Below are positions 1-6,810 of a DNA stretch of 7,325 nucleotides, in pieces (within the stretch, counting starts at the first letter, position 1; every line of letters begins with the position of its first letter). Origin of the DNA: an uncultured Peptococcaceae bacterium (GTDB taxonomy: Bacteria; Bacillota; Dehalobacteriia; UBA7702). Under the pieces are notes generated by a model. That model ran no database searches. It had not been told where the DNA came from and was given only the letters and a program-made list of their open reading frames with translations. Where the stretch lies: contig CALFRX010000202.1 in the NCBI GenBank assembly GCA_937919295.1, positions 1 through 7,325 on the forward strand, written 5' to 3'. The position numbers and the translations under genes are program-made.

Positions 1-1
1 T

Positions 2-625
2 GACGGTATCTGGGAAGAGCTTTTGGACCGTATCGGCACCATGCCGCTGCCCCCCTATATCAAGGAGTATTGCGGCGACATGGGGCGCTATCAGACGGTT
101 TACGCCGAAATCCCCGGCTCCGTGGCGGCGCCCACGGCGGGACTGCACTTTACGGCAGGGCTTTTAAAGCAGATCGAGGCCAAAGGCGTAAAAATCGCCA
201 AAGTCAATTTAAACGTGGGCTTGGGGACTTTTCGTCCCTTGGAAGAAGAGCATATCGAAGACCATAAGATGCACGCGGAATATTACGAGGTGAGCGAGGA
301 AGCCGCCGCCACCGTCAACGCGGCGCGTGCCGCCGGAGGTCGGGTCATTGCCGTTGGCACCACGTCTACTCGAACCCTGGAAACCGCCGCCGATGAAAAC
401 GGCTTACTTAAGGCGGCCGCAGGCTGGACGAATTCTTATATTTACCCCGGCTACCGCTTTAAAATCGTCGATGGTCTGATCACCAATTTTCATCTGCCCA
501 AAAGCAGCCTTTTGCTGCTCGTTTCCGCTTTGGCGGGGAGGGACAAGATCTTCCGCGGCTACGAGCACGCCATTGCCGAAAAATACCGCTTCTTCAGCTT
601 CGGCGACGCGATGCTGATCCTGTAA
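2..625 (+). CDS. queA: S-adenosylmethionine:tRNA ribosyltransferase-isomerase QueA, C-terminal part (5' truncated by window edge)
   Basis: QueA transfers and isomerises the ribosyl group of S-adenosylmethionine onto preQ1 at position 34 of tRNAs with GUN anticodons, giving epoxyqueuosine; it is a cytoplasmic enzyme of queuosine synthesis. The reading frame is open from base 2, so the apparent TTG start at 23 is internal: residues DGIWEELL precede it in frame and match the family. About 207 residues are present. QueA is usually about 340-356 residues, so roughly 135 N-terminal residues lie outside the window. Family blocks visible in order are MPLPPYI, YQTVYAE, AAPTAGLHFT, VGLGTFRP, HAEYYEV, GTTSTRTLE, YPGYRFKIVDGLITNFHLPKSS, LVSALAG and the C-terminal YRFFSFGDAMLI. 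tgt begins 18 bases after the stop, so the two are probably cotranscribed. Identity is secure. Confidence 0.97.
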   Translation, partial: DGIWEELLDRIGTMPLPPYIKEYCGDMGRYQTVYAEIPGSVAAPTAGLHFTAGLLKQIEAKGVKIAKVNLNVGLGTFRPLEEEHIEDHKMHAEYYEVSEEAAATVNAARAAGGRVIAVGTTSTRTLETAADENGLLKAAAGWTNSYIYPGYRFKIVDGLITNFHLPKSSLLLLVSALAGRDKIFRGYEHAIAEKYRFFSFGDAMLIL

Positions 626-632
626 TTGTTTT

Positions 633-636
633 GGAG
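633..636 (+). promoter_or_regulatory. Ribosome binding site that fixes the tgt start
   Basis: GGAG lies 7 bases before the ATG at 644. This supports ATG 644 over the in-frame TTG at 626, which directly follows the queA stop and would place the Shine-Dalgarno motif inside the coding sequence. Confidence 0.75.
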
Positions 637-643
637 AAATAGT

Positions 644-1744
644 ATGTTGCGATTTGAAATAAAACACAGCTGCGGCAAGGCCCGCCGCGGTACTTTGACC
701 ACGTCTCACAGTACCATTGAAACGCCGGTATTTATGCCCGTCGGCACCCAGGCCACAGTGAAAACAGCAACGCCGGAAGAAGTTTGGCAAACCGGCTCCC
801 GGATTCTGCTGGCCAACACGTATCACCTCTACCTGCGTCCCGGTCATGAATTGGTGAAAAAAGCGGGGGGACTGCATCGGTTTATGAATTGGCCTGGTTC
901 GATTTTAACGGACAGCGGCGGTTTTCAGGTTTTCAGCCTCGGCCCCATGCGGAAAATCAGCGACGAAGGCGTTCTTTTTCGCAGCCATCTCGACGGCAGT
1001 AAGCATATGTTTACGCCGGAAAGCGTAATGGAGGTAGAAATGGCCTTAGGCGCCGATATTGCCATGTGCTTTGATGAGTGCGCGCCGTTTCCCGCGGACT
1101 ATCAGGATGTGCAGAAAGCCGCTTACCGCACCTATGATTGGGCGAAACGCTGCAAGGAAGTGCATCACCACGATTATCAGAGCCTTTTTGGCATCGTCCA
1201 AGGGGGGACATTTGCGGATCTCAGGAAGATGAACGCGGAACAGATCTGCGGCCTCGATTTTCCCGGTTTCGGCATCGGCGGTCTTTCCGTCGGCGAGCCG
1301 AAGGAAAAGATGTATGAAATCCTGGAAGTCCTCGATCCCCTCATGCCCAAAGAGAAACCCCGCTATCTGATGGGGGTGGGCAGTCCCGACTGTTTGGTGG
1401 AAGGCGTGAAATTAGGTGTTGATATGTTCGACTGCGTTTTGCCCACGCGAATCGCCAGAAACGGCACGGTCTTTCATCCCACCGGCAAGTTGGTGCTGAG
1501 AAACGCCGAATACGCCGAGGACTTTCGCCCCATCGACGATACCTGTTCCTGTTACGCCTGCCGCAATTATTCCAGGGCCTATATCCGCCATTTGCTCAAA
1601 GCCGGGGAGGTCTTGGGCATCCGTTTGACGACCATTCATAACCTGCACTTTCTTCAGAATTTGATGGCGAATATCAGAGACGCCATTGAAAAAGACGCTT
1701 TTGATGTCTTTTATCGAAACTTTTTTTCGCAATATAAATTTTAA
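644..1744 (+). CDS. tgt: Queuine/preQ1 tRNA-guanine transglycosylase
   Basis: Tgt swaps guanine-34 for preQ1 in the anticodon of tRNA Asp, Asn, His and Tyr through a covalent enzyme-tRNA intermediate in the cytoplasm. The protein is 366 residues, close to the usual 370-385 for bacterial Tgt. Numbering from ATG 644, Asp90 in TDSGGFQ is the general acid/base and Asp263 in MFDCVLPTR is the nucleophile. Asp144 in CFDEC and Gln187 in GIVQGG match base-binding positions. Cys301, Cys303, Cys306 and His332 form the structural zinc site. Cys146 and Val216 match the residues found in preQ1-using bacterial enzymes, which fits the upstream queA: the cell probably makes queuosine rather than only salvaging queuine. 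The extra residues from TTG 626 lack family similarity. No terminator is evident after the gene, but the next transcription unit has its own promoter. Confidence 0.97.
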   Translation: MLRFEIKHSCGKARRGTLTTSHSTIETPVFMPVGTQATVKTATPEEVWQTGSRILLANTYHLYLRPGHELVKKAGGLHRFMNWPGSILTDSGGFQVFSLGPMRKISDEGVLFRSHLDGSKHMFTPESVMEVEMALGADIAMCFDECAPFPADYQDVQKAAYRTYDWAKRCKEVHHHDYQSLFGIVQGGTFADLRKMNAEQICGLDFPGFGIGGLSVGEPKEKMYEILEVLDPLMPKEKPRYLMGVGSPDCLVEGVKLGVDMFDCVLPTRIARNGTVFHPTGKLVLRNAEYAEDFRPIDDTCSCYACRNYSRAYIRHLLKAGEVLGIRLTTIHNLHFLQNLMANIRDAIEKDAFDVFYRNFFSQYKF

Positions 1745-1758
1745 TTACGATAAATAAC

Positions 1759-1787
1759 TGGACAAGAACCGTAAAATCTAATATAAT
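1759..1787 (+). promoter_or_regulatory. SigA-type promoter for yajC-secD-secF
   Basis: TGGACA (1759-1764) and TATAAT (1782-1787) are separated by exactly 17 bases. This is one mismatch from the vegetative consensus. Predicted transcription starts near 1794, leaving a leader of about 25-30 bases before yajC. The AT-rich gap after tgt contrasts with the surrounding coding sequence. Prediction from sequence only. Confidence 0.72.
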
Positions 1788-1805
1788 GTATGTTATCTAA
1801 GTAGC

Positions 1806-1812
1806 AAAGGAG
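1806..1812 (+). promoter_or_regulatory. Ribosome binding site of yajC
   Basis: AAAGGAG lies 4 bases before TTG 1817 and 10 bases before GTG 1823. The spacing and the stronger GTG codon favour 1823 as the start, but TTG 1817 (two extra residues) cannot be excluded. Confidence 0.7.
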
Positions 1813-1822
1813 TGTTTTGCCG

Positions 1823-2086
1823 GTGTCAAGCAGTGTACTTTGGACAGTCGTCTATATGGTGGCAATCGTTGCGATCATTTATCTTTTGATCATTCGCCCC
1901 CAGAAAAAGAGACAGAAGGATCATGAGAAACTGATCAATGAGATTTCACTTGGTGTTGAAATCGTCACGATTGGCGGTATTCATGGTGAAGTTACCCGCA
2001 TCAAGGATGACACGCTTTGGATCAAAGTCAGCAATAATGTTGAAATAGAAATCGAAAAAAGCGCTGTTAACAGATGTGTGAACTAA
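1823..2086 (+). CDS. yajC: Sec translocon accessory subunit YajC
   Basis: YajC is a small membrane protein that associates with SecDF next to SecYEG and is generally dispensable. The protein is 87 residues from GTG 1823, or 89 from TTG 1817. It has a short N-terminus, one membrane helix at about residues 5-24, then the family motif RPQKKR (25-30). A cytoplasmic domain follows with the typical VTIGGIHGEV block (48-57) and a charged C-terminal part. The usual family length is about 85-115 residues. Its place directly before secD is the classic arrangement. It is the first gene after a near-consensus promoter. A gap of about 118 bases with hairpins separates it from secD, so the two may not be expressed equally. 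Confidence 0.93.
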   Translation: MSSSVLWTVVYMVAIVAIIYLLIIRPQKKRQKDHEKLINEISLGVEIVTIGGIHGEVTRIKDDTLWIKVSNNVEIEIEKSAVNRCVN

Positions 2087-2098
2087 AGATTTTTTAGA

Positions 2099-2123
2099 GG
2101 AAGGGGGATCTTTTCTCCCTTCC
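2099..2123 (+). promoter_or_regulatory. Hairpin in the yajC-secD gap without a T-run
   Basis: GGAAGGG (2099-2105) pairs perfectly with CCCTTCC (2117-2123). The stem can extend by one G-U and one G-C pair to 9 bp, leaving a 7-base loop. Non-T sequence follows, so it is not a standard intrinsic terminator on this strand. It might stabilise the upstream mRNA end, slow the polymerase or be a processing site. Confidence 0.5.
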
Positions 2124-2146
2124 CGGATCTACAATTCGTTTGCAAC

Positions 2147-2170
2147 GGGGCCTAAAAGGCCTTTTTATTT
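2147..2170 (+). terminator. Short terminator-like element between yajC and secD
   Basis: GGCC (2149-2152), a TAAAA loop and GGCC (2158-2161) form a 4-bp G-C stem, extendable by two G-U pairs. It is followed at once by TTTTTATTTT. The stem is short for an efficient terminator, so partial termination (attenuation) is more likely than a full stop. secD has no good promoter of its own, which also argues for read-through. Confidence 0.5.
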
Positions 2171-2204
2171 TGGAATAAGCAAACGCCTACAAGGAGTTGA
2201 AAAA

Positions 2205-3419
2205 ATGAAATTGAACGGACGCTTAAAGCTAATATTGATCAGTGTATTGGTGATCTGTGCCGTTGTTCTTTCCGTCTTCCTTGTCAAAGAGCACCCCGGT
2301 TTACTGAAACTTGGTCTTGATTTACAAGGCGGTGTCAGCGTGACACTTCAGGCAGAACCGGAAGACGGTGAAACAGTTTCCTCTGACGACATGAAAAATC
2401 TTACCGATATCATGACGAAGAGGGTCGATGAGTTCGGTGTCGCCGAACCGCTGATCCAAATCGAAGGTGACGACCGCATTATCGTGGAACTGGCGGGCCT
2501 TAGTGATATTGAAGAAGCCGTGGGAATGCTTGGTACCACCGCAAAACTGGAATTTCAGGATCCCAAAGGCAATGTAATCTTAGATGGCACCGACCTTAAA
2601 AACGCTTACGTTACCCAAAGCGGAACCGGTACTTACGAGGTTGCGCTGGAATTTTCCGCCGCAGGGAAAGAAGCTTTTGCCAAAGCCACCACTGAATTTG
2701 TCGGTCAGGCGATTAGCATTGTCCTCGATGAGAAAGCGATCTCGTCTCCTACGGTGAACGAGCCCATCAAAGACGGCAAAGCGGTTATCGAAGGCATCGG
2801 TGATTATGACGCCTGCGCCGAGCTGGCCTCTCTGCTCCGCGGCGGCGCGCTGCCAGTGGATGTCAAAGTGATTGAAGAACGGGTTGTCGGTCCCCAGTTG
2901 GGCAGCGACTCCTTGCAAAAAAGCTATATCGCGATTATTTACGGCGTTGCCGCCATATTCCTTTTCATGGTTATTTACTATAAACTGCCCGGTTTGCTGA
3001 CCTGCATATCGCTGCTATTATATGGTATCATTGTATTTTGGCTGCAATGTGCGATCAATGTTACCTGGACCTTGCCGGGGATCGCCGGCTTTTTGCTCTC
3101 CCTGGGGATGGCGGTGGACGCCAACATCATTATCTTTGAACGGCTGAAAGATGAATTGAGAAGAGGCAGATCCATGAGCGCCGCCATGAGCGCGGGGTTC
3201 CGCCGGGCCATGAACGCGATTATCGACTCTAACGTAACAACGCTGATTGCGACCACCGTACTGTTCTTCTTCGGCGTCAGCTCCATCAAAGGATTTGCCG
3301 TTACGCTCAGTATCGGTATTGTCGTCAGCATGTTTACGGCCATCGTGTTTACCCGTTACCTGCTGAAATTCTGCGCCAACGATCCTCTACTCAGCAAACG
3401 CAGTCTGTATCGGTCGTAA
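2205..3419 (+). CDS. secD: Protein translocase subunit SecD
   Basis: SecD with SecF forms the RND-like membrane partner of SecYEG that uses the proton gradient to help pull exported proteins across the membrane at a late stage. The 404-residue protein is the short form typical of Bacillota, far below the roughly 615 residues of E. coli SecD. Membrane segment 1 is at about residues 8-27. The motif LGLDLQGG (36-43) and an extracytoplasmic domain follow (to about 235, with LLRGGALPVDV at 210-220 and VVGPQLG at 227-233). Five further helices lie at about 239-258, 262-282, 287-310, 340-358 and 363-387. Asp305 in GMAVDAN is the conserved membrane Asp linked to proton flow. The start is ATG 2205, with AAGGAG 8 bases upstream. 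The stop is 9 bases before secF, consistent with cotranslation. Confidence 0.96.
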   Translation: MKLNGRLKLILISVLVICAVVLSVFLVKEHPGLLKLGLDLQGGVSVTLQAEPEDGETVSSDDMKNLTDIMTKRVDEFGVAEPLIQIEGDDRIIVELAGLSDIEEAVGMLGTTAKLEFQDPKGNVILDGTDLKNAYVTQSGTGTYEVALEFSAAGKEAFAKATTEFVGQAISIVLDEKAISSPTVNEPIKDGKAVIEGIGDYDACAELASLLRGGALPVDVKVIEERVVGPQLGSDSLQKSYIAIIYGVAAIFLFMVIYYKLPGLLTCISLLLYGIIVFWLQCAINVTWTLPGIAGFLLSLGMAVDANIIIFERLKDELRRGRSMSAAMSAGFRRAMNAIIDSNVTTLIATTVLFFFGVSSIKGFAVTLSIGIVVSMFTAIVFTRYLLKFCANDPLLSKRSLYRS

Positions 3420-3428
3420 GGGGGTAGA

Positions 3429-4481
3429 ATGATGAATTTTAAGATGAACGATCTTCACATTATCCGTAAAAGAAAGATTTGGTACGCTTGTTCTCTGCTG
3501 ATCATCCTCGCCGGTCTCATATCCTTCTTTATGCAGGGATTCAACTTCGGGATTGATTTTACCGGCGGCTCCTATCTGCAACTGACGTTTTATGATGCAG
3601 GAGCTGTAAACGAAGGCGCGAACGCGACGGTCAAAGCCGCCGACGATGAAACAGCGGCTACAGAGGAAAAAACCGCTGCCGCTGAAAAAAACGCCGCGAC
3701 CGGTGACATAGTGGGGATCAAGGTCTCCATGGAGGATCTTCGCGGTGTCGTCAATGATTATGTCAGCCATACGCCGACCATTCAGTATGACCAGACCAAT
3801 AAAGCATACATCATCCGCACGGATATCAACGAAAAAGAAGATGTTGACGCGCTGTTAAAGGCCATCGAAACCCAAATCGGCCCCTTTGAAGTTGCCCGTA
3901 ATGAAGTCATCGGGCCCACCATTGGCAAAGAACTGACGCAAAAAGCGATTATGGCTTTGGCCATTGCGTCGGTGCTGATGTTGATTTATATCACCATCCG
4001 TTTCCAAGTCTATTTTGGCATTGCCTCCATCATCACGCTGGTTCACGACGCTTTGATTGTATTGGCGGTATTTAGTATCTTTCAATTGGAGATTTCCAGT
4101 TCGTTTATTGCGGCGATTTTAACGGTAATCGGTTATTCGATTAACGCGACGATCATTGTTTTTGACCGGGTCAGAGAAAACAAGCCCAATTATAAACAAA
4201 GCGATCTGGATATGCTGTTGGATCATAGTATCAGCCAAACCTTTGCCCGTTGCGTCAATACCACCTTGACGGTATTGATGACCTTATTCGCCCTGCTGAT
4301 CTTCGGCGGCGATACGACGAAAATTTTTGTGCTGGCCATGATTATCGGGACTGCTGCCGGTCTCTACTCCAGCATCTGCCTTTCCGGTTCTCTCTATCAT
4401 GATTTACTTACGCATTTTGGCGATAAGAAGAATAAAGCCAAAGAGAGCGGTAAAAAACAGAAGAAAGAACAGACTGCCTAA
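3429..4481 (+). CDS. secF: Protein translocase subunit SecF with an extracytoplasmic low-complexity insert
   Basis: SecF is the second half of the SecDF export motor. The 350-residue protein is longer than the common 290-320. Membrane segment 1 is at about residues 18-36, followed by NFGIDFTGGSYLQL (39-52). An Ala/Glu/Thr-rich insert at about 56-96 interrupts the usual domain before VSMEDLRGVV. The later domain ends in EVIGPTIGKEL, and five helices follow from about 172 to 325, including TLVHD (203-207). The motif GYSINATIIVFDRVREN has Ala240 where SecF proteins such as E. coli (Asp213) carry Asp; the partner Arg is kept (Arg274). The C-terminal tail is Lys-rich and probably cytoplasmic. The purine-rich GGGGG of the ribosome binding site (3420-3424) lies 4 bases before ATG 3429 and 7 before ATG 3432, so the start may be one codon later. 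Confidence 0.95.
   Translation: MMNFKMNDLHIIRKRKIWYACSLLIILAGLISFFMQGFNFGIDFTGGSYLQLTFYDAGAVNEGANATVKAADDETAATEEKTAAAEKNAATGDIVGIKVSMEDLRGVVNDYVSHTPTIQYDQTNKAYIIRTDINEKEDVDALLKAIETQIGPFEVARNEVIGPTIGKELTQKAIMALAIASVLMLIYITIRFQVYFGIASIITLVHDALIVLAVFSIFQLEISSSFIAAILTVIGYSINATIIVFDRVRENKPNYKQSDLDMLLDHSISQTFARCVNTTLTVLMTLFALLIFGGDTTKIFVLAMIIGTAAGLYSSICLSGSLYHDLLTHFGDKKNKAKESGKKQKKEQTA
3594..3716 (+). repeat. Low-complexity insert in secF with degenerate hexapeptide repeats
   Basis: This segment encodes about 41 residues (SecF 56-96), dominated by Ala, Glu, Thr, Lys and Asn. Within it, DETAAT, EKTAAA and EKNAAT (residues 73-78, 80-85, 86-91; bases 3645-3701) are imperfect copies of one six-residue unit. 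The last two are adjacent 18-base units with poly-A cores of 6 and 7 bases. The pattern suggests expansion by replication slippage. It would face the outside of the cytoplasmic membrane. Confidence 0.75.
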
Positions 4482-4502
4482 AATAGATTTAGAGAATGAT
4501 TG

Positions 4503-4562
4503 CGAGGGTGTCCCAAACGTTACGTTTATGCTGTGATCAGCCAGGGGACACCCTCGTTTTTT
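4503..4562 (+). terminator. Strong intrinsic terminator after secF with a branched loop
   Basis: A perfect 12-bp stem pairs 4503-4514 (CGAGGGTGTCCC) with 4545-4556 and is followed by six T (4557-4562). The 30-base loop can itself fold into two small hairpins. AAACG/CGTTT (4515-4519 with 4523-4527) has a 3-base loop. GCTG/CAGC (4530-4533 with 4538-4541) has the loop TGAT. It ends the yajC-secDF unit. The flank on the other side lacks a T-run for the minus strand, so it works in one direction. Confidence 0.92.
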
Positions 4563-4582
4563 GGCTATTTTCGGAAAAACTA

Positions 4583-4611
4583 TTCTCAAAAGCTCTTTTT
4601 TGTGCTATAAT
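4583..4611 (+). promoter_or_regulatory. Extended -10 promoter for rel-dtd
   Basis: TATAAT (4606-4611) is preceded by TG one base upstream (4603-4604), an extended -10 element. TTCTCA (4583-4588) matches the -35 consensus at four of six positions with a 17-base spacer. Transcription would start near 4618, giving a leader of about 22 bases. Its position directly after the terminator makes an independent rel unit likely. Confidence 0.68.
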
Positions 4612-4624
4612 TTTAGATTATATT

Positions 4625-4630
4625 GGGAGG
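4625..4630 (+). promoter_or_regulatory. Ribosome binding site that fixes the rel start
   Basis: GGGAGG lies 9 bases before ATG 4640. The frame is open further upstream to an ATG at 4496, but that extension runs through the terminator and the promoter, so 4640 is the real start. Confidence 0.88.
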
Positions 4631-4639
4631 ATAGGGCTT

Positions 4640-6799
4640 ATGATCACACCGCCGGAATTAAACAGCCTGAAAGAGAAGATTGCGCAATACAATCCCGACT
4701 GTAATTGGGATCAGATTGTGGCAGCTTATCTTTTTGCCAAAGATGCCCACATCGGCCAGGTGCGTCATTCCGGGGAACCCTATATTAGCCATCCCTTGGC
4801 TGTGGCCGAGATTCTCACCAATGTCGAAGCCGACGATAAGACGATCATCGCCGGCATTCTCCACGATGTCGCCGAAGATACCGAGCATACCATTGAGGAA
4901 ATCGAAACGCTTTTCGACAAAGATGTCGCCGTGCTCACAGAGGGCGTGACGAAACTGGGCAAAGTCAAAGGACGCACCAAATCGGAGCAGAAGATGGAGA
5001 ACATCCGCAAGATGATTTTCGCCATGGCCACGGATATCCGTGTGATCATCGTGAAATTGGCGGACAGGCTCCATAATATGCGGACCCTCGATTACCATAC
5101 CTCCGAAGTCAAGAAACGGCAGATTGCCCAGGAAACTCTGGACATCTATTCGCCCCTGGCCAACCGTTTGGGGGTTTTTCAGTTCAAATGGGAACTGGAA
5201 GACCTGTCTTTAAAAGCCCTGGAGCCGGAGAAGTACGCCTCATTGGCCAATGAACTGGCTTCGACCCGCGCTTCCCGGCAGACGTATATCGAGTCGGTGA
5301 TCAGAATTCTCGGCGATAACCTCCAAAAAGCCCATATCCATTACATCGATATTTACGGCAGGCCGAAAAACATATACAGCATCTATAAAAAGATGCTGAC
5401 CCAGAATAAGGATTTAAGCCAGATCTACGATGTTCTGGCTGTTCGCGTCATTGTCCCCACCGTTGCGGAATGCTACGGTGTTTTAGGTACAGTACACAGT
5501 CTTTGGGTGCCGGTACCCGGCCGTTTCAAGGACTATATCGCCATGCCCAAACAGAACATGTATCAGTCCATTCATACGACGGTCATCAGCCCCAACGGCA
5601 AGCCTCTCGAAGTGCAGATCCGTACGGAAGAAATGCATCAGGTGGCGGAATACGGGATTGCCGCCCACTGGCAATACAAAGAGGGGATAAGTAAGGGCAG
5701 ACAGGATCAGAAACTGAGCTGGCTCAGACAGATGCTGGACTGGCAGAAAGAAGTCAAAGACGCCGATGAATTTATGGCGTCGATGAAATATGATCTTGAA
5801 TATGAACTCGTTTACGTTTTTACGCCAAAGGGCGACGTTTACGAACTCCCCCGTGGCTCCGTACCCCTGGATTTCGCCTATCGCGTCCATACTGAAGTGG
5901 GTCATAAGGCCATCGGCGCCCGCTGCAACGGTAAGATGGTCACCTTTGATTACGTACTCCGCAACGGGGATATCATGGAGATCATCACCTCGAAATCGGG
6001 GAAACCCAGCCGGGACTGGCTGAAAATCGTTAAAACCCCCCAGGCGAGAAATAAGATTCGCGGCTGGTTTCGGAAGGAACAGCGGGATACCGGCATTGCC
6101 AAGGGAAAAGAAAGCTACGAGCGGGAAGTCAAAGCCTACGGTGATCTCATGGCCGAGTATTTAAGAGGCGACCGCTTAGCGGAGTTGGTGAAGCATTATA
6201 ATTTTGCTTCCCTGGAAAACTTTTATTTAGCCATCGGCGAAAATCACCTGACGGTCAACGCCGTGATCAACGGCATCAAAGAGGATATCAAATACGAAGA
6301 CCCGAAAAAGAGCGCGCCGGAAGTGAAACCCTTTGTGGAAAAAGGGGGGCACCACGGCATTGTGGTCAAAGGGGCCGACAATGTGATGATTAGATTTGCC
6401 CATTGCTGCAACCCTTTGCCCGGGGATCCCATCATCGGCTACATCACCAGGGGCGCCGGTATCACGGTACACCGCAGAGATTGCGGCAACGCCAAGGGAT
6501 TCGATAAAAACCGCCTCATCGCAGTGGAATGGGAAGACGTTTACAGCACGAATTTCCAGGCGGAAATCGAGGTTCTCGCTTATGACCGGGCTCATCTCAC
6601 CATGGATATCATGTCGGCGATTTCCGATACAAAAACCACGATCAACGCTGTTTACGGTCGTTCTACCAAAGACGGCATGGCCGTCGTCAGCGTTAAAATG
6701 GAAGTCAAAAGCAACAGTCACTTTGAATTCATCTGTAATAAAATACGCCGTATCAAGGACGTCGTCGAAGTAAGAAGAGTGATCCACGGCAAGCACTGA
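4640..6799 (+). CDS. rel: Bifunctional (p)ppGpp synthetase/hydrolase (long RSH protein, Rel)
   Basis: Rel makes (p)ppGpp from ATP and GDP/GTP when uncharged tRNA occupies the ribosome, and degrades it otherwise, controlling the stringent response. The protein is 719 residues, normal for a long RSH enzyme. The N-terminal HD hydrolase site looks complete: Arg42, His51, His75-Asp76, Glu79-Asp80, Asp141 and Asn146. The synthetase domain (about 230-340) has YGRPKN with Arg241, Asp264 in YDVLAVR, the RFKD motif (295-298), Tyr308 in the G-loop and Glu324 in EVQIR. RFKD marks bifunctional enzymes, whereas synthetase-only RelA has an acidic version. A TGS domain (about 388-449), a helical region, a zinc-finger-like domain with His588, Cys589, Cys590 and Cys615, and a C-terminal ACT domain (about 640-715) follow. 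Start: ATG 4640 with GGGAGG upstream. dtd follows 11 bases after the stop. Confidence 0.97.
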   Translation: MITPPELNSLKEKIAQYNPDCNWDQIVAAYLFAKDAHIGQVRHSGEPYISHPLAVAEILTNVEADDKTIIAGILHDVAEDTEHTIEEIETLFDKDVAVLTEGVTKLGKVKGRTKSEQKMENIRKMIFAMATDIRVIIVKLADRLHNMRTLDYHTSEVKKRQIAQETLDIYSPLANRLGVFQFKWELEDLSLKALEPEKYASLANELASTRASRQTYIESVIRILGDNLQKAHIHYIDIYGRPKNIYSIYKKMLTQNKDLSQIYDVLAVRVIVPTVAECYGVLGTVHSLWVPVPGRFKDYIAMPKQNMYQSIHTTVISPNGKPLEVQIRTEEMHQVAEYGIAAHWQYKEGISKGRQDQKLSWLRQMLDWQKEVKDADEFMASMKYDLEYELVYVFTPKGDVYELPRGSVPLDFAYRVHTEVGHKAIGARCNGKMVTFDYVLRNGDIMEIITSKSGKPSRDWLKIVKTPQARNKIRGWFRKEQRDTGIAKGKESYEREVKAYGDLMAEYLRGDRLAELVKHYNFASLENFYLAIGENHLTVNAVINGIKEDIKYEDPKKSAPEVKPFVEKGGHHGIVVKGADNVMIRFAHCCNPLPGDPIIGYITRGAGITVHRRDCGNAKGFDKNRLIAVEWEDVYSTNFQAEIEVLAYDRAHLTMDIMSAISDTKTTINAVYGRSTKDGMAVVSVKMEVKSNSHFEFICNKIRRIKDVVEVRRVIHGKH

Positions 6800-6810
6800 G
6801 AGGCGGCAAA

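Noticed and set aside
626..643. TTG 626 as an alternative tgt start
   Set aside because: It would put the Shine-Dalgarno motif inside the gene. ATG 644 has GGAG at 7 bases and matches the family N-terminus.
2140..2168. A possible secD promoter, TTGCAA with TTTTAT at 17 bases
   Set aside because: The -10 lacks the key A at position 2 and overlaps the terminator-like T-run; too weak to call.
4496..4639. A 48-residue N-terminal extension of Rel starting at ATG 4496
   Set aside because: It runs through the secF terminator and the rel promoter, lacks family similarity, and ATG 4640 has a good GGGAGG site.
6227..6796. A 189-residue open frame on the minus strand inside rel
   Set aside because: It lies wholly opposite a well-conserved gene and has no recognisable motifs; it is a shadow of rel codon use. 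The same holds for the minus-strand frames opposite queA/tgt, secD and secF.
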